64,000 bases of DNA from Nymphaea colorata (GCF_008831285.2 NC_045140.1:5747528-5811527), one strand, 5' to 3'. Shown: positions 47,818-60,078, numbered from the stretch's first letter. Notes: generated by a model not told the origin, from the sequence alone. A program made the numbers and translations.

Positions 47818-48258
47818 TATAGGGATGACAATAGATTGTATTTGGTCTAGATATTAAAGATGCCAATGGAAAACTTGACATCGGATCCGATTCAAATTTT
47901 ATAAAGGACATCCAATTGAGTTGGGATACAGTTTTAAATCAGATTTAGATTCAGATTTGATTTCAGATTTAGTTTCAAATAAATATCTTATATCCGATAT
48001 TCGTATATTTTGGAAGATGGTTTTAATTAGTATATGATACCGCAGTTCGGATTTAGTTGTGGGTTTAAAAGGTAAGATTCAGTTTCGCTTGTGAATTGAA
48101 TGTGGGATTCAGATTGGACTGCTATTGTGATTTAAAGTTTGGATTCAGATTTGATATAGACTTTCTTAGTAGCATTTGAATTCGATTATATATCCAAACA
48201 TATGAACATATGGTAAATGGCACATCCAATTCAAATCTGATCCCTTGACATCTCAAAC
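47818..48258. mobile_element. Candidate hAT-type MITE of the AGGGATGxCAATxGAT family
   Basis: Left end AGGGATGACAATAGAT and right end, read inward, GAGATGTCAAGGGATC are imperfect inverted repeats. A second left-end-like motif (AAAGATGCCAATGGA) lies at 47859. The interior repeats GATTCAGATTTGAT-like phrases. No TSD could be fixed. Confidence 0.45.
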
Positions 48259-48269
48259 ATGAATTTATT

Positions 48270-48373
48270 ATATCACTTAAAAGGAGAAAGTTAAAGTCAC
48301 AATTATGAGAAGTGGTAGTTTTATATGTGTGTGTGTGTGTGTGAGCGTTCGCACATGCTTGTATTCACGTGTT

Positions 48374-48404
<31 letters not shown>

Positions 48405-48905
48405 TCTGTTTGCAAAGGCAATGGTGGAGTAGTTGTGAATAATGATGTTGATAGGAAGAGGCACGGGCACAGCAACTGGGTCGATCTACTGTGGTTGGAC
48501 AGGTGTGAAGGATGGTAGAGGTTGTGTCCCCACCATGAAAGCTGCAGCATGCCTTCCTCATGGCAAGCACCTGCTTTTTTAAACCAGAAGATATTGCCAT
48601 GTGATTTGGCCCCCTTAATAATATAACTCCTCTCGGCCCTTCTCCTGTCCTTAAGCACATAAGAATCCAACAGAGGCCAGCACACCCCTATGGGTCATCC
48701 CGCAACTGCCATGAGAGGAGAAGGCAGGCAAAGAAGGGGGGACCCTCCCTTGCACTCTTCACCACATGCACCCAAGCAGCGCTGCTGCAAGCTTTCCCTA
48801 TAACTCTAGCAGCCAGCTTAGCCCTATATATGGCCTGGATACAACCGGACCAGTCTGGTCCCCCACCCCTCCGGTCGGAACTTCCCCGTTCCAATTAGCA
48901 TTGGA
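48270..48905 (-). other. Unidentified GC-richer segment with minus-strand TATA motif
   Basis: Between AT-rich flanks, 48400-48900 is mixed and GC-richer. On the minus strand TATATA at 48825-48830 is followed by a purine/pyrimidine-patterned stretch, and a short imperfect hairpin (GCATGCC/GGCAAGC) lies at 48547-48568. (GT)n at 48325-48343 and (GA)n at 48374-48402 end it. I compared it mentally with common plant miRNA precursors and recognised none. Open frames lack domains. Confidence 0.3.
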
Positions 48906-48954
48906 CTGGTTCTCGCCGGCAAAATAATTCACTGTGGCGAAACTAGGGATATGC

Positions 48955-49070
48955 AACGAGTCAAGCCAACTCGAGCTCTACTCGAACTCACCCATGTAAG
49001 CTCGGCTCGAGTTGAGCTTGACTTAAAACTCAAGTTGTAAACCACTCAAGTTCAAGAGCTCTTTAAAGCC
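48955..49070. repeat. Half copy of the CGAGCTCGAGTT-type hAT MITE family
   Basis: TAGGGATATGCAACGAG followed by CTCGAGCTCTACTCGAACTC and GCTCGGCTCGAGTTGAGC resembles the left half of 58948-59413. No right end was found. Confidence 0.5.
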
Positions 49071-50550
49071 TAACATTTATAATATTAGTGCCCCTTAACT
49101 AGAAATTTCTGGCTCCGACATGGGTCATGAGAGATATATTTTATATCCTGGAGGGAGTTATAATTGGAGAAACCATTGTTTTTTCTGGTAAAAAAAATTC
49201 TTTAATCGATGGAAAATACCTAACTTTGAATGTGGTTTGAACTACTGATTTACTAACGAAGTAGGACTATGACAAAACGTTATTGGGAATCAATCTAGCT
49301 AATCTCATGTACTTATTCCAGCTCGTTGAGAGAATGGGTTTAAGACTTGTGGAGTTGAAGCCTTGAAGGTGAAGTGTTTATTAATTTCTCTATCAGTTAC
49401 TAACTTATCCAGATCCTTTAATCTTGACAATTTTACGAGACTTTACTATATTTTTGTCCCTAATAGGAGTTCTTGCTTTTTCTCATGAAAGATAATTAAT
49501 TTATCCGTTTCGAGCTCCTCACACCCGCTCCCATTCTCAGATCCAAAGACAGAACCAGCTTCCTCCTCCACCTTCCACACATCAACTGCATTCAATAAAT
49601 AAATATGACATTCCTACATCAGTTGGAGTCGCCTAGCCTTTCTCAATTTAAGTTACAGACTACACCAAAAAAGAAGTCTGCAAAAAGTTCTCATAATGGC
49701 CCTTGTGATCACCACCAACTGTGATTTTGACAGATAACATATCATCATCTACCTTAACCATACCCATTTCTTTTATGTAATGCTTGGAGCATGATGACTT
49801 CACCTTACCAGCATCTTGGCATATACTCAAGTGGGCTAAATCCAGATCTTGGCATATACCAAATTAATGAGCTAAATCCAGTATTGGGTTCTTGTTATTT
49901 TCTTCTGTCCTCAACAGTGCTGCCATGAATTCCTCAAGTTCTACTGCTTCTGTTATTTCTGGGGTTGGTTGTAGAACTTGCTTCTATTCGACACAAAAGT
50001 AGTGGGGAAGATACTGTTTCTGGTAAATTTTGTAGATCTTTGTTGCTTAATCTGTTTAAAAACTATACTTTTTTGAATTTTCTTAAATTGTTAATTCATT
50101 TGAAACATTTTTTAAGATGAAAAATTGGAAATAGTACATAATCATCAACATTCCAGTGTGGGGCATGCAAAGCTGGTTATATGTTCGGGCTCGAACACAT
50201 CACGTGCGACTTTCGGTCTCCAACGTCAGGATGACCTAAATGGCATGTGAGCGTTATAGATGTGAACCAGACAATGGCTCCCTAGACCATGGAAAGACGT
50301 GTGATCTTCATATAGTGTTATCTACAACGTGGAGTAATGTGAATCACATTTTGCAGTCTCCAAAAGAGGACATGTCTCTTTCTTGGCGCTTTAAATTAGT
50401 TTAGCTCGAGTGTTGGCAGGATTTGTTAATTTCTTCAATGGATTTCCATCTCTCTATCACAGTTCAGATGGTGGTACCAACTAAATTGCTTCAGATCTTT
50501 TGTTAGAAATCTCGTGCTCCCCTTGTTACCATCAAAAGGAAAGTTAGTCT
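49071..50550. other. Intergenic DNA
   Basis: No gene seen. A tandem duplication of 33-36 bp (ATCTTGGCATATAC...GCTAAATCCAG) lies at 49813-49845 and 49846-49881. Confidence 0.5.
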
Positions 50551-50554
50551 CTTG

Positions 50555-51500
50555 TTGTTGACAGTGATATGCTCAAGATTTTGCAGTAAAAAAGAAAGTA
50601 ATTTGGTGTTTGACTGTGATGTACACGAGAAGTAACCAGGCATTGGTAACCAAGTTCATGATCAAGATGTTGACTAATGGGTGCTGTTTATGTACTGCGG
50701 ATGCAAATCAAGGTCAAGATCAATGTGACACTTCTTGGCTGGTTACGAGGACGCTGGAGCCATGGGAGATTTATTCTTGTCGGTGTAAGTTTGACTAAAC
50801 ATTTGCCGAAGCCCGGAGGAGCGTGGCATAGCTGGTTAGAATATTGGACTGGAGAAAATCAGATTGTTAGTTTGATTTCTGTGGGTACGATACTTTAATT
50901 GAATGGTGTATCGTTCTCTAACCAAATCTCAAAGCAGCTCTGAACCCTGTAGACAGGAGAAAAAGGAGAGGTCTTTGGCATATTCGGGGTATCTCCCCCC
51001 TCCAACAAAACATTTGCCAAAGTTTCTGAAAATTTGTGAACCCAGCCCGACGAAACATTTGCCTAAATTTTGGAAAATTTGTGAACTCAATGGTGCAAGG
51101 TCATGGGTTTTGACAGTGATGTCTGGAAGCTAAGAAAAGGCTGGGCTTAGGTCACATACGACAATTAAATCCTTACGCTTAAATGTTGAAAAGGTGACAA
51201 CCAAGTTCACGATCTCCATTGTTGAGATTTAGGAGAGAAGATCAGAAGGCAAGAAATTGTTCAAGATTTCCAGCTTTTTGGTACTGACAGTAATGGGTTG
51301 ATTTGGGACTCTTGAATGATTTGCACTGCCACCGTCCTGAAAAAGTTTGTGAATTTGGCGATGGAGCCTCGTGCTTTGACAGAGATGTCCCTGTAAAAAT
51401 ACCAAAAGCTGACAAATTTCACGAACTATATCTCCTAGGAGTTTGAAATATGTGACCAAGTTCGTGATCTCCAGCTTCTTTCCATTGAAACAACTATCTG
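50555..51500. repeat. Diverged tandem repeat array interrupted by a SINE
   Basis: Recurring blocks appear in order: TTTGACTGTGATGT (50608), TTTGACAGTGATGT (51110), TTTGACAGAGATGT (51379); and ACCAAGTTCATGATC (50650), ACCAAGTTCACGATC (51202), ACCAAGTTCGTGATC (51453). The last two units are spaced 250-270 bp. A shorter 45-bp duplication starts at 51008 and 51053. Nature unknown; no domain in any frame. Confidence 0.65.
50797..51022 (+). mobile_element. tRNA-derived SINE (copy S2) with 15-bp target duplication
   Basis: AAACATTTGCCGAAG (50797-50811) and AAACATTTGCCAAAG (51008-51022) flank a 196-bp body. Box A-like TGGCATAGCTGG lies at 50824-50835 and box B-like TAGTTTGATTTCTG at 50868-50881. The tail near 50990 reads GGGGTATCTCCCCCC, similar to the end of S1. 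A third AAACATTTGCC at 51053 is part of a local tandem repeat, which slightly weakens the TSD reading. Confidence 0.75.
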
Positions 51501-51919
51501 ACGTCTGTGAATCATTTTCACTACAAAGGATAAGGCATGTGATGAGTACTTTGAAGTTTCGTCCTTCTCCTAGAGAGAGAAAGAGACATGCCAACAAAGT
51601 TCTAAGCAATTCGCTTGTGCCAAAATGCACAGAAACAAAGAACCTTGTGGTATGGTTCTCAAGGGTAGGTGTAACATGAAAACCTTCTGGGTCATCTCCT
51701 TTCCTCCTCCTGCATTCAATCACATAAAAACAATTTCTTCATTATATTCCAATGCTGAAAAATTCGTAGGCCTCTCCTTTTTTTTCTATAAAATAATATC
51801 TTTTCTTTCTAACAAAAGGAAAAAGTCTGTGGGAGTTGCCGACATCTCTCCCTCTCTCTCTGTTTTAATTTCTGACTTTGAACCCGAGAGACTTTTTTTG
51901 CTGGCCTGATGGCATAAAA

Positions 51920-52058
51920 TTCCAAAACTAATACCCTCTTCGCCAGGGCCTATGTCTTTGCTTAGCTTGCCCAGGGAAGACACCCACATGTTTCAAACTG
52001 ACAACTGGTTTCTCACCGCCACTAGCTCAACCAGCTATGCTAAGGCCCTCGGAACCTT
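51920..52058 (-). mobile_element. tRNA-derived SINE (copy S3), minus strand
   Basis: Read on the minus strand the head has AGCATAGCTGGTTGAGCTAG (52022-52043), and a box B-like AGTTTGAAACATGTGGG at 51983-51999. Tail with GGGTATTAG near 51930. Ends approximate, TSD not fixed. Confidence 0.65.
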
Positions 52059-52721
52059 CTCTCTCTCTCTTACACACACACACACATATAGGACACTCCT
52101 TCATTTGTAGGACCACTCACCCATCCATGAACTTCAGATCAAGCGGGTCTGTGAGCTAGCAGTTCTCAATTCAGAAAGCAATTACAGGTTACAGGCTAAT
52201 ATGGCCAGTGCCCCACTCCACTTGCCTTCACTGAAAAGGCCAAGACTTCTCAGAGTTAGAAGCCTTATCTTTTTATTCATGCCACTTCTTTACACTAGCC
52301 ATGATACCAACATGATGCAGGCAACATTTCCTTCCCATTTATCCCATCCATGACTGAAGCAGACAAAGCCTTTCATCAGTAATTGGTTTTGTGTACAAAC
52401 TTCAGACAACAAGTACTGACCCATCACCAGGTTTACTGCTTTACAGACTGTGGACCTTGGTTGTCTTCAATACAAGTAGCTGTTAGCATTATATGAAGGC
52501 AACTGTACCAAGAAGCCCACAGTTGTTTATGAAAAGGGATCTTTAAAACATGGGTACAGAGTTCACCCAACCTTGTTTGCCAGCACAATAAGATAACTCA
52601 GTAGCAAGAAAACAGTAAGGCTCTTTTCTTTTTTAAAAAAAAGTACCAGTCAACAAGTCTACAAGCCTACCCTCTCTCTCTTTTTTTCCCTCTGTGTCTC
52701 CCTCAGTTTTATCCTCGCCAC
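52059..52721. other. Intergenic DNA
   Basis: CT and CA microsatellite at 52060-52087, otherwise unremarkable mixed sequence without a motif-bearing frame. Confidence 0.5.
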
Positions 52722-53006
52722 CAGTATTGTAAATATCAGTTTGTGAAGCGAATCAGTGGAAGTACTGATTGGGTGAATTGACCAATTCACGGATTTACCT
52801 GAATTGTGCTTCAATTGGCGGAAAATATTAAGGAGTAATTCTCTAAGAAAATAGCGGCAAAATGTAAAAAAGGTAACTGAAAGGGAAAAATTTCTAAAGC
52901 CTTGTAAAATAATTAAAAAAAATGATATGTTGGACTCTAGATCTGCCACATAATTGAGTAAGTTTGCCACCAATTCAATTCGAATGGACCAATTCTGATA
53001 TCACTG
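52722..53006. mobile_element. Candidate hAT-type MITE, 285 bp
   Basis: Left end CAGTATTGTAAATATCAG; right end, read inward, CAGTGATATCAGAATTGG. The flanks CTCGCCAC and CTTCGCAC match at only five of eight positions, so the TSD is doubtful. Confidence 0.45.
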
Positions 53007-53323
53007 CTTCGCACACTGTGAGTTCTTGTCACAGGAGCCATTGGCAATGGCATATTTTCTTCGTGCTCTAAACAGAAAGGCTGCCCCTTTACTGTACGTT
53101 GTGCACTACACCGTTAACTTCTGTCTCAAGCATCCGTATCCTTTATTGCACCTTTCGTCATAAGCTTTGAATGGACCTAGCGTATGAAATATCCACACCT
53201 TGATATATTGATGGAAAAAGCTACCCAGAAGGTTCCTGAAGAAAAACCCCTCCATCTGTTTTCTTAGTGGTTGAAACCGTAGTTCTCTTTCTCCCTGACT
53301 TCTTATCTTCAGTTGAAGTATTG

Positions 53324-53372
<49 letters not shown>

Positions 53373-53997
53373 GGGGAGGGGGACATCTGTTCAGTTGGCC
53401 GGCACAGTGACATCCATTTCAGTAACATTCATTAGTCCAAATCAATAATCCTCGATACCATCATAATAGCGCTCTCTAAGACTCCCCGAGAATGTAGTTA
53501 ATATACGCCATATAGCTCAACCATCATTTGAAGAGAGAGAAGGAGAACGAAAATTGGGACATGATGATAGTTGCTCAAGTCACGGATCAAATATGATCCT
53601 CTCTTGCAAACACAGAAATTCCAGTTATCTGGTGTTAGTCTCAAGAGGGGATCGACAACTAAAATCAAATTGATGCCAGAGGAAAACTCTTGTATTTATT
53701 CGAGAAACTCACAGACAGTGTCCTTTATACTTGGGATGAAAAAGAAAAAATTCTCAAATTGAATAAGAGAAAAGGGCTTACTGGGTGGATTACGGGGACG
53801 ACACTGAAACATCCCCTGAGCAGAGGAAGAGAGGACGACAGAACTTGCTATAAAATTTCCGACTCACCAAATGCACAAATCAAGCAAAGGAAGGATGACT
53901 ATACAGGGAGTCTGGAATTTACAGGCATCGAATGTATAAATCCACCGGCCAAAAAACCTGCTATTTACAAAGCTTCCACAGCTTATTCCAAGGAAAT
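53007..53997. other. 3' flank of the PUB9-like gene with (AG)n tract
   Basis: An AG run lies at 53330-53367. Part of this stretch is presumably the 3' UTR of the minus-strand gene. Plus-strand open frames that run into 54160 are shadows of that gene. Confidence 0.5.
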
Positions 53998-56900
53998 TCA
54001 TGCTGTGTTTGTGAACCTCCTCACCCTGTCCAGTATGCCGGCTGCCTTTCTCCTTGCCCTCGACGTGCCGTTCTGTGAGAGAAGTGAAAGGGAGCTATTT
54101 TCGTCTTCCTCTTCCCTCACCTCCCTCAATTTGGACCTGTCATTCCAGCAGACGGAGTAGAGAGTCGCCACCGCGTTCTCCCTGTTGCGCTCGGAAGTGT
54201 TCTCCCTGATGATGTCCAGCAGGCACTGAACCCCTCCATTCCGGACAATTTCTTCTAGAGCCTGCTGGTAGCTGGAAAGCATCGACAGGATTGCCAACGA
54301 TTCATCCACAAGCCCGGACGACTCGTTTTTGATAGCGTTGAGAAGAACAGGGATAGCCCCATGTCTGACTGCTCTTGCTCTGTTATCGTGCATTATGCAC
54401 AAGTTAAAAATGGCTGAGGCTGCATCCTTCTTTGCCATTGTGCTTCCTTGATCCAGGAGCTCTATCAGCGGACCAATGGCACCAGCCTCCCCAATCTTGA
54501 TCTTATTGGCATCCAAGGCCGATAATGAGAAAAGGGCAGCAGCAGAATTGCTTCTCGTCTGCATAGTTCCACTCTTCAGGGCTTTAATGAGAAGAGGAAT
54601 GGCTTCCGGTGCCTCTGCAACAAGCTTCTTGTTGTCATCGTGGATGGAGAGATTCAAAATTGTGGTCACCACGTCCTCTTGGACTTCAGGATGAAGGTCC
54701 GAATCGACACGAGATAACAGAGACAGCAGCAACGGCATTGCATCGGGAGCCTGACCTAGAAGTGTTCGAAACGAAGATGCGCGCTTGGTGAGGAACCGGA
54801 GCTCCTTCGCAGCTTGCTTTTGTTCCTCCATGGAAGGGAAAGCTATCTTCTGAAGCAATGAATCGAGGTGGACTCGATCCCCTTGTGTAATTCCTTCTTG
54901 GTACACATCCCCTGTTCCGTTCTGGGGAGCTGGCAGTTCTATTCCCTGACTTTCACACCATTGCTGTATCATGTTCCTGACCAAGTAGTTCGGGGTGAGG
55001 ATCAAATGCGACAAAACTTGCTGCGTCCGAGGACATGTCCTGTGTCCATTGTTCAACCAGGCTTGTATGTGGGCACGATCGTATGTCTGCACTACAACAA
55101 AAACAGGAACCCTATCAAGCTACCTATAAAACCAAGAAGGATGGCCAACTACATGTGACAGATTCATTTTGCTTCAGTCACTAAATTCATTACTGCATTG
55201 AAGCATCAGTATGAGCAATATCGATTTGTGAACCAATGATCCGCTGAAAGCAGAGAAGTCAAAAAAGTGGGAAACAGAAAACTTAGAAAAACCGACTAAA
55301 GAGTTCGAGAAAGCCGTGTAGCATTGAAATGCATGCATAGGCTGCATGGCGTGCGTGTGTGCGCAGCGTGTCTGGCAACGCCAGGGAGGGGTTCTCAACA
55401 TTAAACTGTATTGTTGTCGTCATGGCCAAAAATTCCTTTTACAGGGAGTCCTTGCACGCACTGTTCCGGTGCGCAGAAGAAAAGACGTGGCTGCGAACAA
55501 AACTTCATAGAAGAGACAAATGACGCATGGGCCCACCGAAAGATTTATGACCACCTAACGATTATTGAAGCAAACGAAACTCAAAAGAGAGATGTTCAGC
55601 AGGGAGACTGGGAGCTTCATTAAAATCAGAACACCCAGAAGCTGCGTACTGAAAGAAATTACGATACACAATAAAGGCAGCCCTTAACAACGAATTATTC
55701 CCCGCCTCTTTGAAACAATTTACGAGGACCGATGGCCGACTTCCTTTTAAGAGAAAAAGCAAAACGATGGAAACCAAGTTCAAGCGAGGAAGGGGGAAGG
55801 CTGAATCCCCACTGATATTTTTTTATTACGGAAGTGAAAAGAAGCTTATTTGGGGTCAAAATTCCTCAAGAAAACAAAAGTACATTTGCACACAGTCAGA
55901 AGAAAAGACGCTTAAATTAAATGCAAGGCAAATTATTGTGTACCAGAAGCCATTAACTAAGAAAAGTCATCAATCTTGAACCAGCTTCTAGCACAAAAAT
56001 GGGGAATAATTTTCCAAATTCTGGAAGCTTCTTCCGTCAGCGATAATCGGATTGGTCTTGACTTCTGAGATAAAGAAAGATTAACAGGAAAATGCAAGGG
56101 AAGAAAGTAGAGGTACTTAATCATAGAAGAAGAATATAGTTGAGGAATCAAGAATTCTTCGAACCTTGTCTACCGAGAAAAGGTAGAAAAAAGAGAGCGA
56201 ACAATCACTTCTCTACCTGTAGAACCATATCCTCGAAAGAATTGATTTTTGCATACAGAAGCGCAAGAAGGGAAGGAAACCGAAAGAGTCTTGAAACCAT
56301 GAAGGCCGTGTTAAAACTCTTGAGATACTCAGAGAGCAACTACCAAAACGGAAGACCAGAACGTAATAAAAAGAACCCGCGAAAACTGCCATCACGCCTT
56401 CATCACTTCGAAAAATCAACAAACAAAAAAAAACTCCCGAATTTTAGTGTAAAAATACTTAAACACCTCGAGAAGCTCGAATAGAGAAGAACTCCAAAGA
56501 AATTAATGGCTAAAGGAAAATTCAAGCGCCAGTTCTCTAAATGCTTCAAAGATCGCCCACGAGTTTTCGAGATTCCGACCCAGAAGCCCCCCGGGATTCC
56601 AAGAAACAAAAAAAGAAATCCTTAAACCCCAATCCTCCCTTCCCGAAACTCAAAATCACGAACAAACCACCAATTCCCTCCAAATTCGCCAGCTACAACC
56701 CGCGCCCATCGAGAAAACAAAAATTGAACTTCCAAAAGAAGAGAAAAAAAGAAAAGAAGAGAAGTGAGAACAGAAGGACAACAAAGGCCTTGGTACGCCG
56801 TGAGGCCAGGGGTTTCACCTGCCCGGTGGCCAAGACGACCGGATCCTTCATAAGCTCGGACGAAATCGGGCAGATGAACTGCTCCGGAACGGCCGCCGAT

Positions 56901-57130
56901 TCCAGCCTCTGCGACAGCGTCCTCCTGAGCTTCAGGTCCCTCAGAGCCGCCACCGTCTTCGATATCCGATCGAACACCTCCGCCACCCTCGCCTCCTCGC
57001 ACTCGCCGCCGCCGCCGCCGCTCCCCTCCTCGTCCGGTATCTCCCTCACGAGCCTCTCCAACACCCGCTTCAGCTCCGACGCCTTCGCCGACGGCGAGGC
57101 GCCGGCCTCCGACCTCTCAGATCTCGCCAT
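53998..57130 (-). CDS. PUB9: U-box/ARM-repeat E3 ubiquitin ligase, PUB9-like
   Basis: Exon 1 is 57130-56819 (104 codons), exon 2 is 55086-53998 (362 codons and stop), 466 residues. Intron 56818-55087 has donor CAG|GTGAAA and acceptor GTGCAG and splits the U-box after ATGQ; the join reads ATGQTYDRAHIQAWL. The N-terminal 80 residues are charged with a glycine/glutamate run. U-box about 83-157: EQFICPISSELMKDPVV, then TCPRTQQVL and LTPNYLVRNMI. Residues about 180-440 form armadillo repeats (EDVVTTILNLSIHDDNK, AIPLLI, NSAAALFSLSALD, GPLIELLDQG, DAASAIFNLC, AIPVLL, ENAVATLYSVCW). C-terminus GTSRARRKAAGILDRVRR. The order and length match Arabidopsis PUB9-type proteins. Family role: E3 that takes ubiquitin from an E2 through the U-box and binds substrates through ARM repeats, often in stress or ABA signalling; that last point is family knowledge, not seen here. 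No defect is visible. Confidence 0.93.
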
Positions 57131-57754
57131 CCCCGCCCTCCCTCACCATCGCCACCACCCGCTCATTCACACCCACAGCAAAACGGAAGAAATAGACCGA
57201 AAACAGACGGGGGAAGCTTCCGTGGGGAGGAAGCCGATGGCAAGACCGTAAATTGGAGCACCCCGCTCACTCCTCCCTCTCTTCTCTCTCCGCTCGCTTT
57301 TGAAGGGAAGAAAAAAAAAAAAAAGGGGGCAGAGACTCGCGCAGTGAGCGGTGCTAAAGAGAGAAGAGAGAGAAAAGAGAGAAAGAAGAGAGAGATTTGG
57401 ACGGGCTTACATTTTTATTTTTTTACATTTTTTTAATTAGTAGGGAACGCGGAGAAGAAGCCACGGTCACTACTCGGTGGGGCCCGCCCTGGTTTGTCGT
57501 CGGTCCCACACCTGGGGCGGTGGGACCCGCCTCTCTCCCTCTCTTGCTTTTATCTGCTTTTTTCCGAAATGTTAATTAATTAAAGAAATAATTAATCCAA
57601 GCATCTTTTGTTGGAAATTTATAGATATTTTCTTAAAATAATAAACGAAAAGATATGAAAAATGATCTACAGTTATAAAATTTTTTTTCTCAAAATTATG
57701 CATTGGACTTATAAAGAAACCACAAACCACATCCGAGTGGAGAGGCTTTATCAC
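57131..57754 (-). promoter_or_regulatory. 5' region of the PUB9-like gene
   Basis: Upstream of the ATG at 57130. Contains a GC-rich leader and, at 57313-57400, purine tracts AAAAAAAAAAAAAAAGGGGG and AGAGAGAAGAGAG, that is pyrimidine (CT) repeats on the coding strand, common in plant 5' UTRs. No single TATA box could be chosen. Confidence 0.45.
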
Positions 57755-57832
57755 AAACATGACGTTAATGGGAGTTGAACCAAAGACCTGTATTTATATG
57801 ACCAATTATGTTAAGTCGAATCTTTTAAATTC
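57755..57832 (-). mobile_element. tRNA-derived SINE head (copy S4), minus strand
   Basis: On the minus strand box A-like ACTTAACATAATTGGTC (57800-57816) precedes a near-perfect box B GGTTCAACTCCC (57770-57781). Body and ends not resolved. Confidence 0.5.
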
Positions 57833-58085
57833 ATAAATTTTTGATAAAAACTACAACATTTTGTAACAAAATATTAAATGGAAAAACAAATGCAGTCTTT
57901 TGAAATGAACTGGAATTTTGATTAAATTAACAAGTGACGCTTATGTGTAAGTGGCTTGTGTCTTTGGAAAACTGCGGGCTAACTTTCTAAGTTAAATTAA
58001 AATTTAAATCTGTAGTTGCTCTTTTATTTTCTATTTTATCTAAACCTACTTAGATAAGTTTAGAAAGTTGAGTTCATTTGATGCA

Positions 58086-58475
58086 GGAGGAATATGAACG
58101 GATCGGGTTCCATGTTGCTTTATTGGATTCAAATTTGGATTCAAATGAAAAAAAGTTTTATCATATCCAAATATGGTTTTTAAATAAAACAATTTGAATC
58201 CAACCTGAATCAGTTTTTTGGATTCATAATTTGGTTCCGATTCAAACCCTAACTTCTAAGTTTTCAATCGAATCCATCATATGTTAAAGAACCGACTTTC
58301 AAATGTAAGCGCACCTCGTCATATCAGAGTTTATTATTTGATTGGACATTCAATTACAACCGAATCCTACCAAATATCATAGGAATCTAATCCCATCCCT
58401 TAAGTGAATGCTACAAATTTTCTTCCCATATTTCAATCATTTGAAGCAGTTCCGCCCACATCTGATCCATTCACA
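58086..58475. mobile_element. Candidate hAT-type MITE
   Basis: Left GGAATATGAACGGATC and right, read inward, AAGGATGTGAATGGATC form imperfect inverted repeats. The interior is rich in TTGGATTCAAAT phrases. No TSD seen. Confidence 0.45.
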
Positions 58476-58939
58476 TCCTTAAACAGGAAAATATTTTCAT
58501 CCATAAAAAAAATTAGAACTTTTTCTAATCCATAAAAAAAAAAATTAGACTTTTTCTAAACTTTGCTTTCTCGAATTGAAAGCTGAAGCGAATTCAAAAT
58601 AAAGACGGACTGCCTACCAGCTTTCATCCCGTCAATTGTGTCAACCCCAGAAAGACATCTTAATCCTTACATCTCTTTCATTGTTTTTGACTTCAAAAAA
58701 AGAAAATCACCATTTGATTTGATTTTTTTATTTAAAAAAGAAAACATTTCACCCTTTGATTTTATATATGATGCAAAAATTGGTGAACTTACTATGATAT
58801 TGTTTGTTTTTTCCCCTCTTAGCAAATTTGGGTCGGGTTCCTAAGACATGATCCAATAAATCCATGGTACTCATCTTCTTCTCTAACTCGCTTTTCACAT
58901 TCGTCCTTTATTCCTGCTTCTTATTTTATGTTTTGGGTC
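58476..58939. other. Intergenic AT-rich DNA
   Basis: Nothing beyond short repeated phrases such as AAAAAATTAGA(A/C)TTTTTCTAA at 58508-58559. Confidence 0.5.
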
Positions 58940-58947
58940 GTTAGAAC

Positions 58948-59413
58948 TAGGGCTGCACACTAGGTGAGTCGAGCCTGAGTTTGGCCAGTTCGAGTTCGAC
59001 TCGACTCAAAAAACCCGAGTTCGAGTTCAACTCGAGAGTTCTTTATAGCAAGATCGAGTTCGACTCTACTACACAAAATCGAGCTCAAACTCGACTCTTT
59101 TAACTCATTTAACTCGTTTAGGCATTAACTCGTTTAGTGTTAACTCGTGTTAACATTAACTAGTTTAACTCGTGTAAGCATTATCTCATGTAATTTGTGA
59201 AACCAGTTTTGGCAATATTTAGAGTACCGTTTGCGAGTTAAGTCAAGTCTGAACATGTCCAGTTCTTGAAACTTGAACTCGACTCGTTTTATCGTTTCAA
59301 GTATCTTTGTAAGCTCCAACTCGGCTCGTTCATAAACGAGTCGAGGATGAGCCGAGTTTTTTCGTGCGAGTTTGAGTCGAGCTCGAGTTGGGTCGGCTCG
59401 TTGTGCAGCATTA
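58948..59413. mobile_element. hAT-type MITE, 466 bp, perfect 8-bp TSD
   Basis: GTTAGAAC lies at 58940-58947 and 59414-59421. Ends TAGGGCTGCACA and, read inward from the right, TAATGCTGCACA. The arms are rich in CTCGAGTTCGACTCG-type palindromic phrases, the middle in TTAACTCGT repeats. No coding capacity. Confidence 0.88.
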
Positions 59414-59421
59414 GTTAGAAC

Positions 59422-60077
59422 GAGCTAATATCGGATTAGATCTGGATATAGTGGAAAATAGATCGAACTGGGTCCATGGGTAAGTGGGCCCGCACCATTT
59501 CCAGCCGGCCATCGGTGGGCTAATAATTGGAAAGTGAGACCGGCCATGTGAGCCCAGTCGCTAGAATTGTCCGTCTTGGTATTCAGACAACTCATATCTG
59601 ATTACCATATTGTTTTCTCAATTCCATATTTGCTCCAAGCTTCGAATAATGCCAATACCAAAATGCAAATGATTTTTTAAAGTTATTATCCATTTTGAGG
59701 TTTCATCGATCATAAGATACATATTATTATGATTGATGAAGAGAAAATGAAAAAAATAAAAACAATAGGTGTAAACAAGAAAGAAAAAAAATTGAAAAAA
59801 TTATAGTTGGCAACCTCGTGACTGAGATCAATCGTAACCCAAGTCACTGGGTCAAAGAGTTGACTCGGCAACTTAGGTCATAAATTCTTGTAGCACATTT
59901 TTTCTACAAATAGATGAGTATGGTTAACTTGTCCAAATTTTATATTTGATTTTTTCATCAATGAAAACGGAATAACATGTAATATGGGTATTTGTATGTA
60001 CTTAGTAAAGTTTGTGATATTTCACAATGCAAACAATATTAAACTTTAGTATTTAACAATGAACTAAAAAAAATTGC

Positions 60078-60078
<1 letters not shown>
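59422..60078. other. Intergenic DNA with a partial MITE
   Basis: 59802-59875 (ATAGTTGGCAACCTC, GTCACTGGGTCAAAGAG) resembles one half of 61110-61292. The rest is AT-rich and without genes. Confidence 0.45.

Noticed and set aside
54476-57251. Plus-strand frames opposite the U-box gene, including one of 236 residues
   Set aside because: Complement of PUB9-like exons and GC-rich leader; no domain.
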